NCBI GenBank assembly: GCA_963965975.1
Contig: OZ014415.1
Location: 439,001-503,000, forward strand
Reading direction: 5' to 3'
From: Xestospongia bergquistia
Taxonomy: Eukaryota; Porifera; Demospongiae; Haplosclerida; Petrosiidae
DNA length: 64,000 nucleotides
Position numbers and translations under genes: made by a program. Positions 1 through 12,200 of the stretch are shown piece after piece (the stretch's first letter is position 1; each line of letters begins with the position of its first letter). The notes beneath the pieces were generated by a model. The model saw nothing but the letters and a program-made list of their open reading frames with translations. It searched no databases and was not told the DNA's origin.

Positions 1-4
1 ACAG

Positions 5-403
5 TGCTGGTGTGGGTCGTACTGGAACATTTATGTCTATTCTTGTCCAATTGGCTCGTATACAATCAGAAAGAACTGTTGATATTTATAATTATGTCCG
101 TTATATGCGTACACAACGTCCTATGATGGTAATGAATGAGGTATGTGTCTCTTATGTTATAATATTATAATAATATGTTCTACTAAAATGTAGGAGGAAT
201 ATATCTTTATTCATGATGCACTTGTTGAAGCTTTGACAGAAGGAATGATTGAAGGGGTTGCTATAGGAAAAGGTACTTTTGAAGAAGACACTGCTGCTGG
301 TAAGGTGGAAGATGGAGTTACTATTGAAAATGATAGTGCTCTGAGGAAACAAAGAGAAATTGAAGCTCTGGTTAATGAATATGGTGATGATGACGACGAC
401 TGA
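5..403 (+). CDS. Gene 0: 3' end of a receptor-type tyrosine phosphatase (partial)
   Basis: Two exons are seen, 5-140 and 194-403. The first opens inside the PTP signature: the preceding exon, outside the window, should supply the HC of [10 protein letters not shown], and [10 protein letters not shown] is read here. It continues through the QRPMMVMNE stretch. The second begins [14 protein letters not shown], the last helix of a PTP domain, and ends in an acidic tail with a run of Asp before the TGA at 401-403. The tail is nearly the same as that of gene 1 but lacks a few residues around position 280. The gene encodes the C-terminus of a membrane phosphatase that removes phosphate from tyrosine in the cytoplasm. 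The rest lies upstream of the window. Confidence 0.9.
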
Positions 404-919
404 CGATAATGTCATATAGTTAAGATTTTAACACTTTATATTTCATTTTTATGGTCTAATTTTTTATTATAGTTTTTAAGCCTTTTTATTACCCATTTAT
501 CATTGTTTGTTATCAGTATAGTAATCAAATATGATATCATATATAACTTCATTGATATACATGTCATGTTTTAGAAATATATATATTATATCTTAAAATT
601 AATGTTTTGAATAAAGTGAGGACACATTTACCCCATACAACTCAGTACCAATTAAAGAGTTCACATATGGTCCTAATATTATATGATGATAGCCAATAGA
701 AAGTCAGTATCTAGTCTGCCATTATTTCTATTGATTTCAAAACTGAGAATGCCAATACATGTACAGCTGGCTATCTATGAAAACAGGATATAGAAATACT
801 GACCACACCCATATACAAGACCATTAGTACTGATAAGAAAGTGTTGACCCCTCCCCTGAGTTTTAGTGACTGTTTGGTTCTGTTCTTACTTTAATACCAC
901 AGATTCTCAATGAATTTTT
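404..919. other. Intergenic 3' flank of gene 0, duplicated after gene 1
   Basis: No gene is seen. The sequence just after the stop, and again around 660-870, matches 32108-32620 behind gene 1, for example the stretch around a shared gccaatagaaag. The duplication unit that made genes 0 and 1 therefore included the 3' flank. Confidence 0.6.
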
Positions 920-1362
920 ATTTCCAGCATCTCAAGTTCCTCTTGAATCTCAAGCTCCACGACCCCTATTGGCATCCTGAACATCAATCCAAAGTACATT
1001 ACATGTATAAATGTTGACATATTACATGTAAATTTTTAACCCTCACATGTACATGTCTATTTGTCTTAAACTAATTATCATAATATTAGGATTACTACTT
1101 AGTATAAGAGTGTTGTTACTATATTTAATACATTATAATATATTGTTTATGATATTTAGTATTATTTTATTATTAGATGTAGTTCTGCAGAAGCACATGT
1201 GGCAGCTTATGATCTGTTAGTTGAATTATCTTCTCGTTGTTTGGAGAATATGATATGTATCTCTGAACAATTAATAGCTATTTCATCAGTAATTATTATA
1301 TGTACAACCTGATGTTAAGGAATTAATAATGATTGTAGAGAAACATGAGGAGGATATAAAGT

Positions 1363-1470
1363 GAATGGATGGATAATGGATAGATGGATGAATGGATTCA
1401 TTGATTAATAGATAGATGGATTGATGGATGAATGGATAAATGGATGAATGGATAGATGGTAAGATGGATA
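1363..1470. repeat. Degenerate tetranucleotide (GGAT/GATG) satellite
   Basis: Repeated GGATGAAT, GGATAGAT and similar tetranucleotide units run for about 100 bases with interruptions. Confidence 0.8.
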
Positions 1471-2135
1471 CAATTAATGCATTTTTAGAAATTAGAAAAC
1501 CTACATATAATCAATTCCATTGATGTAAGAATTTTAATTTTGTCTAATTAGATAACAAAGGTTGTTTACTTAAGAGATGAAAGTATTTTAGTCTGAGTTA
1601 ATTATTGCTTACCTTGCCTTAATATGGCATTGACTGAACCCCCCCTCTCTTTCTCTATCACTTTCTTAATAAGTTGCCATGACACAGTACTATTAATTCT
1701 AGTGGATACATATGAACTAAAGTTTCAAAATGAAAGTCTATTTTGGCTTCACCCCCTTCCAGATCTCTCCCACACCACCCTTCTCTGCATTCTTGAATGT
1801 ATGACATGATTCTAAGAATGAAGTTTGATTTTTGAGAAAGGCAAATGTAAACAAAAAATTAGACAATTAGTGTAATTCTTTACAAGACATATCATCTTTC
1901 TTTAATAGTCTCACAATTATAATCTCTTATTATTATTTTATAGTGTGATCATTGTAACTGATACTATACAATGATATGTATTAATATATAATCTACTTGT
2001 CAGACTTCAGTAATGTTAATAGAATGCATATAAACACGTGTTTCTCCCATATTTGCTTTGAAGCCTTGTGTATTATTAAATTATATGGCATTTTCTTGTT
2101 CTAGAGAAGATAAAAATTATTTTTTCCTTGTTATT

Positions 2136-2175
2136 GTTAGTATAATGTCATTTTTTTATATGTCATTATACTAAC
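2136..2175. repeat. Perfect 12-bp inverted repeat
   Basis: The arm gttagtataatg at 2136-2147 is the reverse complement of 2164-2175, with a T-rich 16-base spacer. It may be a hairpin or the end of a miniature element. Confidence 0.6.
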
Positions 2176-3436
2176 ATATCACTCCATTCTTCCTTCTAAC
2201 CTTTTCTCTCTTCCTCTGTTTCTCCTAAGTTTGAGAAATAAGAAGGTTTTATTACCTTCCAGCTTTAGTGGTACAGTCTAAGAGCTTAACTGAGAATCTA
2301 CAGGAATTTGTATGTGGGGAAATATTAGAAGGGGACAATAGGTATCTCTGTAGAGACCGTCAAGAAATGATAAGATTGACAGATGGTTGATGAATGGAAG
2401 AACAAGTAAAAAACTTCCTTTATTCCTGTTTTAAAATGATACATTAATTGACTGGAGAGGGTGGGGTCAAGACCCTTCTCTCAGTTTGTGATATCTTCAA
2501 CTGTATGAGTAGTCATTGATTTATAAATATAATAGTTCTGAAAACTAGAGAAGAGAGGTCATGAAAACTAATGTTGGCTGTTCCTGTCGCCTCAAAATAA
2601 TTGTGAGATGCATTGTCATTGTATGAGGTACATATACCTGTATATCATCAATTCATCATGTGAGATACACTTGAGGTACATATATGCTGTATATGCATAA
2701 TTAGTATCATATATATATATGTCACATAATGTAGTAATGATGGTCTTATATCTCTTACACTTTGTTATATGCAGTGTAGTTTAATACTGCGGGAATGTGA
2801 TGCAGTCACTACTGATGCAATTGGTAATATGATATGTTACTGTTGTTGGAATAATCAGTCTTACTCAGCATGTGTTATTGAAGAACTCCAGGTAAACAAC
2901 ACACTCTATTAAAACTTTATTTATCATTATATCTTCATTCTCAGATTCATTCTGTCCCTCCAAACGAATTGAAGTCTTATTTCAAAGTGTTGATGGAAAT
3001 TCTTGTAAGTCACACTTTCACATGACTTGCTTCTGTTGTCTTGACAAATGCCAACAAGCCCTGATCTCAAGACTTATTACATGCCAACAATAACAAACAA
3101 CAATCTTATATTGTACTTCTAAAGTAAGTCAGTTGTGTAAGAATGTTCCAGCAACAAAGGCTTCAGCATCACCTTTAACTAGAGGTTATGTATAATCTGT
3201 ATTGAAGGGCTTCAAATTCTAAGTGTTTGTAATTATATTACAAGGGTGTAGAGAACTTTCTCGTAATTAAATTGCCACTCAGTGTTACAATGCAGTTCTG
3301 TGGTACAACCACAAAAATGTTTTATAGTTATAATGTTAGCATTATTGTAGTACTGTGGGTTACATCCGCCAGCTTATTCTTTCTTTAATGAGTCTTCCAC
3401 TAGTAAAGTATTTCAATGAACCATAAGTGCATGCAC

Positions 3437-3442
<6 letters not shown>

Positions 3443-3482
<40 letters not shown>
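3443..3482. repeat. (GT)20 microsatellite
   Basis: This is an uninterrupted GT dinucleotide run, followed by a short GA run. On the minus strand it produces a spurious His-Thr repeat ORF. Confidence 0.95.
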
Positions 3483-3490
<8 letters not shown>

Positions 3491-4000
3491 ATTTATAATC
3501 ATTATTACAATTATTTTGTGCTTGATAGGACACTTTAGATGAAGCTAATCCTTTATTGAATGAACTTGAAGCTAGAGACTCAAGACAGATGTTATCATTA
3601 GCCACTAACTCTAAATCTTCTCCTATTATTACTACTACTTCTACATCTACTAAAGCTCAAAATACTGGCACTGGTCCACCTGGTTCATTCCAAGAAGAAA
3701 ACATAATTTTAATTTGCTGTAATGTTGATTTGTGTATATGTGTGTCTGTCATTTATATTAGTGAACAATTGAACAGTAAACAGCAAATAGCACAATAATA
3801 GATACTATACACAATAAGTAGGAAAACAGATAATTATAAGTTATTAATATAAAATAATATAGACCTATCTGTCATTTTGTTAATGTTCCCTAGATTTATT
3901 TTGTGATTTTTCTATGTCAATTTTTTCTGTAGTAATTTTATTATTAAATTTTAGGTCCTTTTTTGTTTCAAACAAACATACGCCAATATTATCAGCAATG

Positions 4001-4054
4001 GTCTCGTACCCAGACGTTACGCAAAAGCGTAGGCGTTCCGTCTGGGTACGAGAC
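4001..4054. repeat. Palindromic hairpin, perfect 16-bp arms with an inner hairpin
   Basis: The arm gtctcgtacccagacg (4001-4016) is the exact reverse complement of 4039-4054. Inside the loop a second perfect stem, tacgc-aaaa-gcgta, lies at 4018-4031. The block is GC-rich against an AT-rich background, as in a miniature palindromic transposable element. No protein is encoded. Confidence 0.75.
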
Positions 4055-4479
4055 AGTAGTGCCTACTCAATATGTATGTCCCCTGTAAAAAATGGCTGCC
4101 ACATTCAATCAATACTTTATGATGCTTCAAAAAAGCTCCATTATAGAGTTGTTATGCTTATTTGAGCACCTATTTGCTATAGTCTTTTTCCCGATATCTA
4201 ACTTTGTTATAAAGCGTTTTTAAAGTGGGAAACTGAAAGTAGCTGAATCAGTAGTCAACTGTTTCCATCTTATTATTATTATTACTATTATTTTCTCAGG
4301 CTAGTACAAATTCAAGTATCGCGTTCACAGTGGTTGTAAGACAGGAGACGAGCTACTTCAACCTGTTTGGAAAGAGACTATGTAGCGTCCTCATAACTCA
4401 AACTTGTACAATGAATATCTTATACACATCACAAAGTTGCCGCACAAGTATAGTATTCACAAGTATAGTAGAAAACATT

Positions 4480-4714
4480 TAAAAAAGGAAAGTGGATGTA
4501 AGGATATTGATGACAATGCCAAAAAGTACAGAAACAAGGCAGGCAAAATATATTGCACACACATCCATATAAAATCCCTAACCTACTGTATGTCTTCTTT
4601 CCTGATAGTTACTAAGTTACTAAAGTAGGGATTTTGTATGGTTTGTGTGTATAATATATTATGTCTATCTTGTTTTTGTACTTTTAAGAATTGTCATCTC
4701 TACATCCACTCCTA
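4480..4714. repeat. Fold-back (MITE-like) imperfect inverted repeat
   Basis: The left half (about 4480-4585) and right half (about 4625-4714) are imperfect reverse complements. Examples are ggaaagtggatgta against tacatccactcc, and atccatataaaatcccta against tagggattttgtatgg. The pairing arms are near 90 bases around a short centre. No coding content is seen. Confidence 0.65.
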
Positions 4715-5224
4715 TTTTTAATTGTTTTTTATTATTGCATTAACTCTGAGCCACATGTATATATGCAAGAGCATATGTGTTTAGTTGCAGTAGTTGTGTC
4801 CACATGCAGATAATATTCAATATTTAGCAATGTAAGAAATACAAAGAAGCATAAAAGAGAAGACAAATTTAACATAATAATTTTATAAGAGAGTAGCTAT
4901 AGAAGGATGTGTACAGTTGTGTCCATGCAGAGCAATGTGAAAGTGAATGAGATCAATGACTAAGTTAGATTGCTAAGTATACAGAAATTATATTATATTA
5001 ATTTAATGCTAAACTTTAGCTTTATTCCGGAGAGATCAATATCATGCAGTCAAAGATCACATCCACAATTATTATAATAAATCTTGCCTTGTTTGCTGTG
5101 CATCTACGTATTCATAGTTATATGTTGATTAAGAGACTCTTCATTCCAACGTTACTACGTTTTCTTGATGTTATAAATTAACGATATCTCCCGTCAACAA
5201 CGCACATAGTACGCTTGTAGCAGA
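4715..5224 (+). promoter_or_regulatory. Upstream region of gene 1
   Basis: No gene is seen. A TATA-like ttataaat lies about 50 bases before the start codon at 5225. The CRE-type element found before genes 3, 4 and 5 is absent here, so gene 1 appears to have a different promoter. Confidence 0.35.
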
Positions 5225-6203
5225 ATGTTGCGAGTGACGGCATTATTTTGTATGCTGTTATTCTGCAGTGTTATCGATGGTAAGTGCATATCTACTGCAA
5301 CAATACTAAATTCCTTTAATATTATCAGTGTATACGTATTTGTAATGCAAATTTCTTCTCTTTCTTTAGTAATTCAATGTCAATCTGCAGTTGGTACTAT
5401 TTCACCAAATCCAGCAGAATTTGGTAGTACTGTTACACTCAATTGTATTGGCACACCTGCTTCAGGAGACACAGGTTCTATAGCCTGGTTGAAACGACTA
5501 CCACTAGGTCTATCAATACTAGTAACTACAAATCAAGTTGTATCATCTGAATTTTCATTAATACATGTGCTTTATAATGTTACTGCAAGAGATAGTGGTG
5601 ATTATATTTGTCGTTTTGATAGCCATTTAGCTGGAAATCATACTGATGATGTTGTGACTCTTGAAATTATCCCAGCTGTTGATATTATCGAGAATCCCAC
5701 AACACGTGGTAGCAATGTGACACTATACTGCATTGGTGGTCCTGCTCCGGAGGGCTCTGGGTCACTTTTCTGGCTAAGTCCAACACCAAATGTTATTGCA
5801 AGTTCAGGTATTGTTACAGATGATACCACGTTGGTACATGTACTAGTCAATGTTGACGCCAGTGTTGGTGGAGAATATACTTGTCGTTTTGATAGTATTA
5901 CAAGACCTAATGCAGACAACACAATGACTCTTCAAATTTTCCCTTATTTTACTGATGCTACTACTGGTACAAAAGTCCTACAAACTAATGGCAGTACATT
6001 CAATGTCACATGTGAAGCAGAAGGATTTCCAGCACCAACTATGGAGTTGCTTGACTTAAGATCAATGCCTCAGATAGTTGCAACAACTGCTTCCAATTCA
6101 CTCACTCACATGTTTGTCTCCTTCCAATTTGGACAAGAGGGTAGCTATCAATGTGTTGCAACAAGTGCTATTCAAACCATTTATCACAACTTTACAATCA
6201 TAT
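5225..6203 (+). other. Gene 1 signal peptide exon and Ig1-3 exon
   Basis: Exons are 5225-5279 and 5370-6203. The first ends in phase 1 and the join reads into [15 protein letters not shown]. The second carries three Ig domains without introns between them, including the disulfide-closing pieces [17 protein letters not shown] and GSYQCVA. These three are unlike the later repeats and unlike the N-terminal domains of genes 4 and 5, so they are specific to gene 1 within this window. The start is chosen because ATG 5225 opens a hydrophobic signal sequence just before a good donor. Confidence 0.85.
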
Positions 6204-9200
6204 GTAAGTCTGCCTTTAATTCATCATCATATATTTTTATATTTTCTTTAATATAGTGTCTCCTGGAGGTACAGTTACTCCTGACTTCATCATTGCTGCA
6301 CCAGATAGTTCTGGAGACTTTAGTTGTAGTGCTCTTGGAGGGCCAGGAAATCAATTTGTGTGGGTCCATAATGGTACTACAGCACTTTGTAGTGATTGTC
6401 AACAAGAACTAACTTTGCAGGACATACAAGGTATGGATGTGTGTGTTATAATGTGGAATAGGTTGCTATACATATTGTTTCTCATTAAAAGGTCTTATTA
6501 ATGGGACATCAAGTGTTGTAGTATCAGAAGGCACCTCCTTGAATATTGCTTCAGTTAACATTAGTGTTGTTGGTGCTTATGGTTGTCTAGTTGCTAATGA
6601 TGCTGGTTTTGATGTGGAATTTGTTAGCCTTTACATGACACCATTGATCATAGAACAACCTCAGAGTGGTATTGTAAAAAGTGATGAAAGTTTCAATTTG
6701 ACATGTGTGGCACAGTCCTTTCCAAGTCCTACTTATCAATGGGAGAAGTTCAATGAAACAACATCACAATTTGAGGAAGTTTCTCCTAATGGAGATAATT
6801 CAATTTTAGAACTCAATCCAGTTGGATCAGAAGGTTATGGTTTGTATCGCTGTGTTGCCTCAACACTTGCTGAAGGAATAAGAAACAGCACTATATCTAA
6901 TGAAGCCAGAGTTGCAGGTACAGTTACAGTATCACGTGTAAATGTTTATATATGAATTTTTGACAGCTCCACCCAGTATTAATCCACCAAATGATACAGC
7001 TAAAAGTGGAGATATAGTGATGTTCAATTGTTCTACAAATGGAGGACCTAGTACATTCAGATGGTTCAAAGGAGACACAGAAATTACTACTGGCAGTCCC
7101 TACACTATTATAAATGAAACTGAAGAGTTGTCAACTTTAAAAATTAATATTGTTACTGGAGAAGAGTATGGCAACTATACTTGTGTTGTTACTAACATTG
7201 CAGGAACAGCTCAAGCTACAGCAGAACTTGCTGGTAAGTTCTGTAATATCTTGACAATATGAGTCTAAATCTTCAAATTATTATCATTATTGGGTCATTT
7301 CTGTCTTTACCTCTTTTTAGTTTCACCTGAAGACTTTATTACTATTTCAATGGCACCAAATGTGACACTCAATAGAGGAGATGATATTACTCTGACATGT
7401 AATACTACAGCCGGACCTAATAATATATTCACTTGGGTAAGACAAGGAAACAGAGCATGCTGTCCAGGAGGCCAACCTGCCACTGTTGAAGGTAAATATC
7501 ATCTCTGTTTCATGTAAAAATAACTATTTTTTTAATTTTAGAGCTTTTAAATGATACATCATTAATTATTAGTGAAGACCAAACACTTGTTCTTACCGAT
7601 GTGAATGCATCACATGGAAGTTCTTATACTTGTCTGGTCATCAATGATGCTGGTTTTGGAGTGGCCACTACTGTAGTGTATATCAGACCCTATTTTACAC
7701 AAGAACTCAATGAGTCTATTTTTGTCAATCACCTTGATCCTGTCAATCTCACATGTGAAGTGGAGTCTTTTCCTGCTTCAACAATTCAATGGGAGAAAAT
7801 AAATTCCACAGGATACTTTGAAGAATTATCTGGAGAAACTAATAACAATTTAATTATTTCATCTGTAGGTCGTGACGAACTAGGAACATATCGATGTGTT
7901 GCAACAACGAGCTTACTTAACATCATTCTCATTAGTACAACAACCATTTATGGTACATATAATGAATGCATTATTGAATATTATTAAATCTTTTTTCTTA
8001 AAGTTTATCCTCTGGTAACTCTAGTACCACAAAATGCCACTACTATGAGTGGAGAAACAGTACAACTCAACTGTTCTTCAGAGGGTGGACCAAATAATCA
8101 ATTTAAATGGTTTAAAGATGGTTCAGAAATTGCATTTAATGGAAAATTTAGTATTAATGATGGGGGCAATCATCTCTCTAGTTTATATGTTAATAACATT
8201 GAAGGAGGAGATCAAGGAGAATATGAGTGTCTTGTTAACAATACTGCTGGAAGTTCTAGAGCAATGACGTTGTTGACAGGTTTGTGTGTGTGTGTGTGTG
8301 TGTGTTTACAAAGGAAACAATTATTTAGTAAGGCTCAGTCTGTTTTAGCTATAGTAAAATAACTTTGTTGAAATTTTGGTTTCTTCTATACTATTTTACA
8401 GCAAAGTTCATATGATGTGTGATTGTATTTACATTTAATTTAGTTATTATTTGTTGAAATAACTAACAACTGCTACATCTGTTATTATTTCTTGTTACTT
8501 TAGTTTCACCAAAAAATTTAGTAACAGTCACACCAACACCAAATATAACACTAGATAGAGGAGATGATATTACTCTCATTTGTAACACTACTGCCGGACC
8601 TAATAACATGTTTTATTGGCTCAAACGAGGGCAATATCAAGCATGTTGTCCAGGAGGACAACTTGCTAACGTCGATGGTAAATATTAGATTTTAATATTA
8701 AGACCTATTAATATCTTTTTACTACAGAGCTCCTAAATGATACATCACTGATTGTTAGTCAAGATCAAACACTTGTTCTTACCAATGTGAATGCATCACA
8801 TGGGAGTTCTTATACTTGCTCAGTCATCAATGATGCTGGTTTTGGAGTGGCTAGCACTATAGTGTATATCAGGCCCTATTTTATAATAGAGCCAGAAGAA
8901 AATGTCTTTGTACAAGTTTCTACATCTGTCAATCTCACTTGTGTGGCAGAGTCCTTTCCAGAACCTTCTAAATATGAATGGTTTAAATTGATGTCTGGTA
9001 GTTTTGTAAAACTAGAAGGAGAAAACACGACTACTTTGATGTTTCCCTCTATTGATTTTAGTGATTTTGGGACATATAGATGTGAAGTTACAACAGATAT
9101 CTTAGGTGTGACAATAACATCACGAGAATCTGTTCTACATGGTCAGTTTAGATCAGATATTGTTTTATTATTCACATTCAATATATATCTTATTCTGTTG

Positions 9201-12200
9201 CAGTGTCACCATTTCCATCAGTTGATATTCAGCCACAGAATGCCACTACTGAAAAGGGAGAAAGCCCTATGTTTAATTGTTCAGCTAGTGGAGGACCTAA
9301 CAATCAATTTCGATGGTTTAAAAATGAGACAGAGATATTTTCCAGTGACAGTAAATATGACATCAGAGATGAAGGCAACCATTTATCTATTTTAACTATC
9401 AACAATATTGTTGGAGGAGAGCAAGGGGTTTACAAATGTGTTGTTAACAACAGTGCAGGAGATCATATGGCAACAACAAGACTAGATGGTTAGTATTAGG
9501 TTACTAAAATATAAACTAATTTCTCTTTGTTTTCTTAGTCTCACCCAAAGATCTAGTAACAGTCACTCCAGCAAATAATATAACACTTGATAGAGGAGAC
9601 GATCATACTTTGACTTGTCAAACACCAGCTGGTTCCAATAACCAGTTTATCTGGCTCCATCGAAGTCAAGAAGAAGCATGCTGTCAAGGTGGTCAACCCA
9701 CTAATCTTACTGGTAAATTGCCAACTTTCTTGTTTGCATGTATGTTGACTACTAATATCTGTCTTTAGTGCTTTTGAGTGATCCATCATTAATTGTTGGC
9801 AGAGAAGAAGCATTTGAACTTAGAAACGTCAATGCTTCACATGGAGGTTTCTATATTTGTGTGGTCATCAATGATGCTAGTTTTGGATTGGCCAGTACTA
9901 CAGTGTACATCAGACCTTACTTTATTGAGCAACCTGCTGAAAATATATTCGCTAAAAATCTGGATCCAGTTACCCTCACGTGTGGAGCAGAATCTTTCCC
10001 TGAGCCTACTTTCCAATGGGAGAAAATAAATTCATCAGGATATTTCCAAGAAATATCTGGAGAAACTAACAGTACTTTAGTGTTCTCATCTGTTGGTTAT
10101 GATGATTTTGGTAATTATCAATGTGTTGTTAGAACTTCTGTACTTGATATAACTCTTATTTCAAACACATCTACATTACATGGTTAGTAATACTAGATAT
10201 ATCAAAACTTAAGTAATACTGCACATATGTTCATTCTTTCATTAGTTTCTCCTGAGGATTCTGTTAGAGTTGAGCCATCCTTGCAAATAATTGACCATGG
10301 AAGTGAAATCAATTTTACTTGCACTGCTCAAGGAGGACCTGACAATATTTACTTGTGGTTTTTAAATGCATCAAATCAAGTTTGTACTGACTGTTCTACC
10401 TCTCCACAAGATGTAAACCAATTCTTAATGGGTAAGAAATCTAATAGCTCACACTTTAAGATTAATCATTGTCCTTACATAGGCCTTTCAAATAGTTCAG
10501 CTCTCAACACAAGTTTTGTGACTGAAAGGCAGTTACTAACAATCAGTGATGTTAATGCTACACTTCATGGTGGAACTTACTTCTGTGTTGTTCTTAATGA
10601 TGCTGGTTATGATGTTGGCACTGGAGTTCTCTTTGTAACAGTAACATTTACTCAACAACCAACAGATATAAAAACAACTGTCAATATGAATGTTGAATTT
10701 ACATGTGAAGCTCAATCTTTTCCACATCCCTCTTATAGTTGGGAAAGATTAATGGATGGTGGATTTGTTAGTGATGAGCGTGGGAATATGACAACATTAC
10801 CATTTATGCCAGTGAGTTACAGTGATGCTGGTGTGTATCGATGTGTGGCTACTTCTAGTAATGGAAGTGAAGTAATCAGTACACTGGGATCAGATAATGC
10901 TACTTTATATGGTGAGTTGAATATATATAATATTAATTTAATGTTGATAAACTTCTGTTCTTTAGTATCACCCGAGGGATCTGTCCAGTTAATTAATGAA
11001 ACACTGACTAAACAAGGAGGTACATTTAGTCTTGAATGTAGAGCTGAAGGAGGTCCTAACAATCAACATGTATGGTATCACAGAGGAGTAGCTGTTGTTG
11101 CTACTAGTGAACTAACAATCACTAGTTCTAGTAATGACACTCATAGTGTATCTATTTTGAGTGTAAGTAATGTGGATGCTGCTACACACAAAGGTGATTA
11201 TACTTGTAATGTGACTAATATGGCAGGATCAGAGTCAAAGACATCTACTGTTGTTGGTAAGTCAGTTGTATAGACTTGATTAATTACTTCTTTTTAATTT
11301 CTACAGTTTCTCCTGAGGGAATAGTATCTACATTACCTATAAATGCAACCCAAAGTAGAGGTGACAATGTTAACTTTACTTGTACAACTGATGCAGGTCC
11401 TAACAACATATATGTGTGGTTAAGAAATATTAGTGGGATAGGATGTTCAGACTGTGATGGAGGATCATTCAATGAAAGTACTGATAGAAATCGTGAGTAT
11501 AATTAATACAATTCATCGTATTAATATATTTACTTTCACTTCATAGTTGTTTTAGGAGCAGCTATAGCACAGACACAAGTTCTTGCTCTTACTGACATTA
11601 CAGCTCCTACTAATGGTGGTACATATTACTGTGTAGTACTGAATGATGCTGGATATGGCATTGATTCCTCAATACTATTCGTTGTTCCTTACTTTATCAC
11701 ACACCCTCAAAATGTGGAATTAGAACAAATGCAAACATTGAGATTGACATGTGAAGCTGAAGCTTTCCCATCTCCATCAATTCAATGGGAAAAGATGAAC
11801 AGAGTAACAGGAATGTTTGAAGCAATATCTGGTGAAATCAGTACTGTCTTTATGATCAATTCAGTTAACTTTAGTGATTTTGGTATGTATCGGTGTGTAG
11901 CAACTAATGTGATTGGTGGTATAGAATATAATACCAATAGCTCAGCAGCAGTAGTGACGATTTCTCCCGAAGGCTCAGTAATAGTTCAACCAAAAAATAT
12001 GACATTTGACTATGAAGATGAAGTTAATCTTACATGTACTTGTCAAGGAGGACCTAACAATATGTTTAGTTGGTTATTTAATGGGTCCACTATCACATCT
12101 GGTACCAACAGCTATACAATCAGTTCTACAGAGTTTTCCTCCATATTGACAATAAGTCATATCTCAGCACCAGATCATGGTGGTCTATATCAGTGTATAA

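Larger units (their letters stand above)
920..3720 (+). pseudogene. Decayed ubiquitin-specific protease (USP9X/USP24/USP34-like) remnant
   Basis: Separate conserved pieces lie in the order expected of a large C19 ubiquitin protease. Near 1179-1290 the frame reads EAHVAAYDLLVEL, like the segment just before the catalytic domain. At 2244-2390 it reads SLTENLQEFVCGEILEGDN, the catalytic-domain SLxxFVxGExLEGDN motif, but the following zinc-knuckle CxxC is lost. At 2777-2891 it reads NMICYCCWNNQSYS. At about 2945-3004 it reads NELKSYFKVLMEIL, and near 3529-3700 a Ser/Thr-rich C-terminal piece follows. The last three look like exons with GT/AG borders. No catalytic Cys box was found between 1300 and 2240, and no continuous frame links the pieces. 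Family recognition is from memory of USP motifs. A poorly understood living gene is possible but less likely. Confidence 0.55.
6257..10911 (+). other. Gene 1 Ig4-Ig16, older diverged Ig cassettes
   Basis: Exons are 6257-6430, 6492-6917, 6967-7233, 7321-7491, 7542-7952, 8004-8279, 8504-8677, 8728-9141, 9204-9488, 9539-9712, 9769-10182, 10246-10431 and 10483-10911. They follow a repeating plan: an Ig split by an intron after a Cys-rich loop (CCPGGQP or CSDC type), an Ig in the same second exon, then usually a single-exon Ig. All borders are phase 1. The second half of each split Ig reads like [17 protein letters not shown]. Many NxS/T sites suggest dense N-glycosylation. These copies differ much more from each other than those after 10966, so they are older. 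Confidence 0.85.

Noticed and set aside
1624-1809. 61-residue ORF in the spacer
   Set aside because: No recognisable motif and no splice or promoter support; it lies within the decayed USP region in an unrelated frame.
3360-3605. Minus-strand ORF with a His-Thr repeat
   Set aside because: It is only the translation of the GT microsatellite; there is no start context or domain.
8049-8267. Second-frame ORF over a gene 1 Ig exon
   Set aside because: It is a shadow of exon 8004-8279, whose true frame gives a clear Ig domain.
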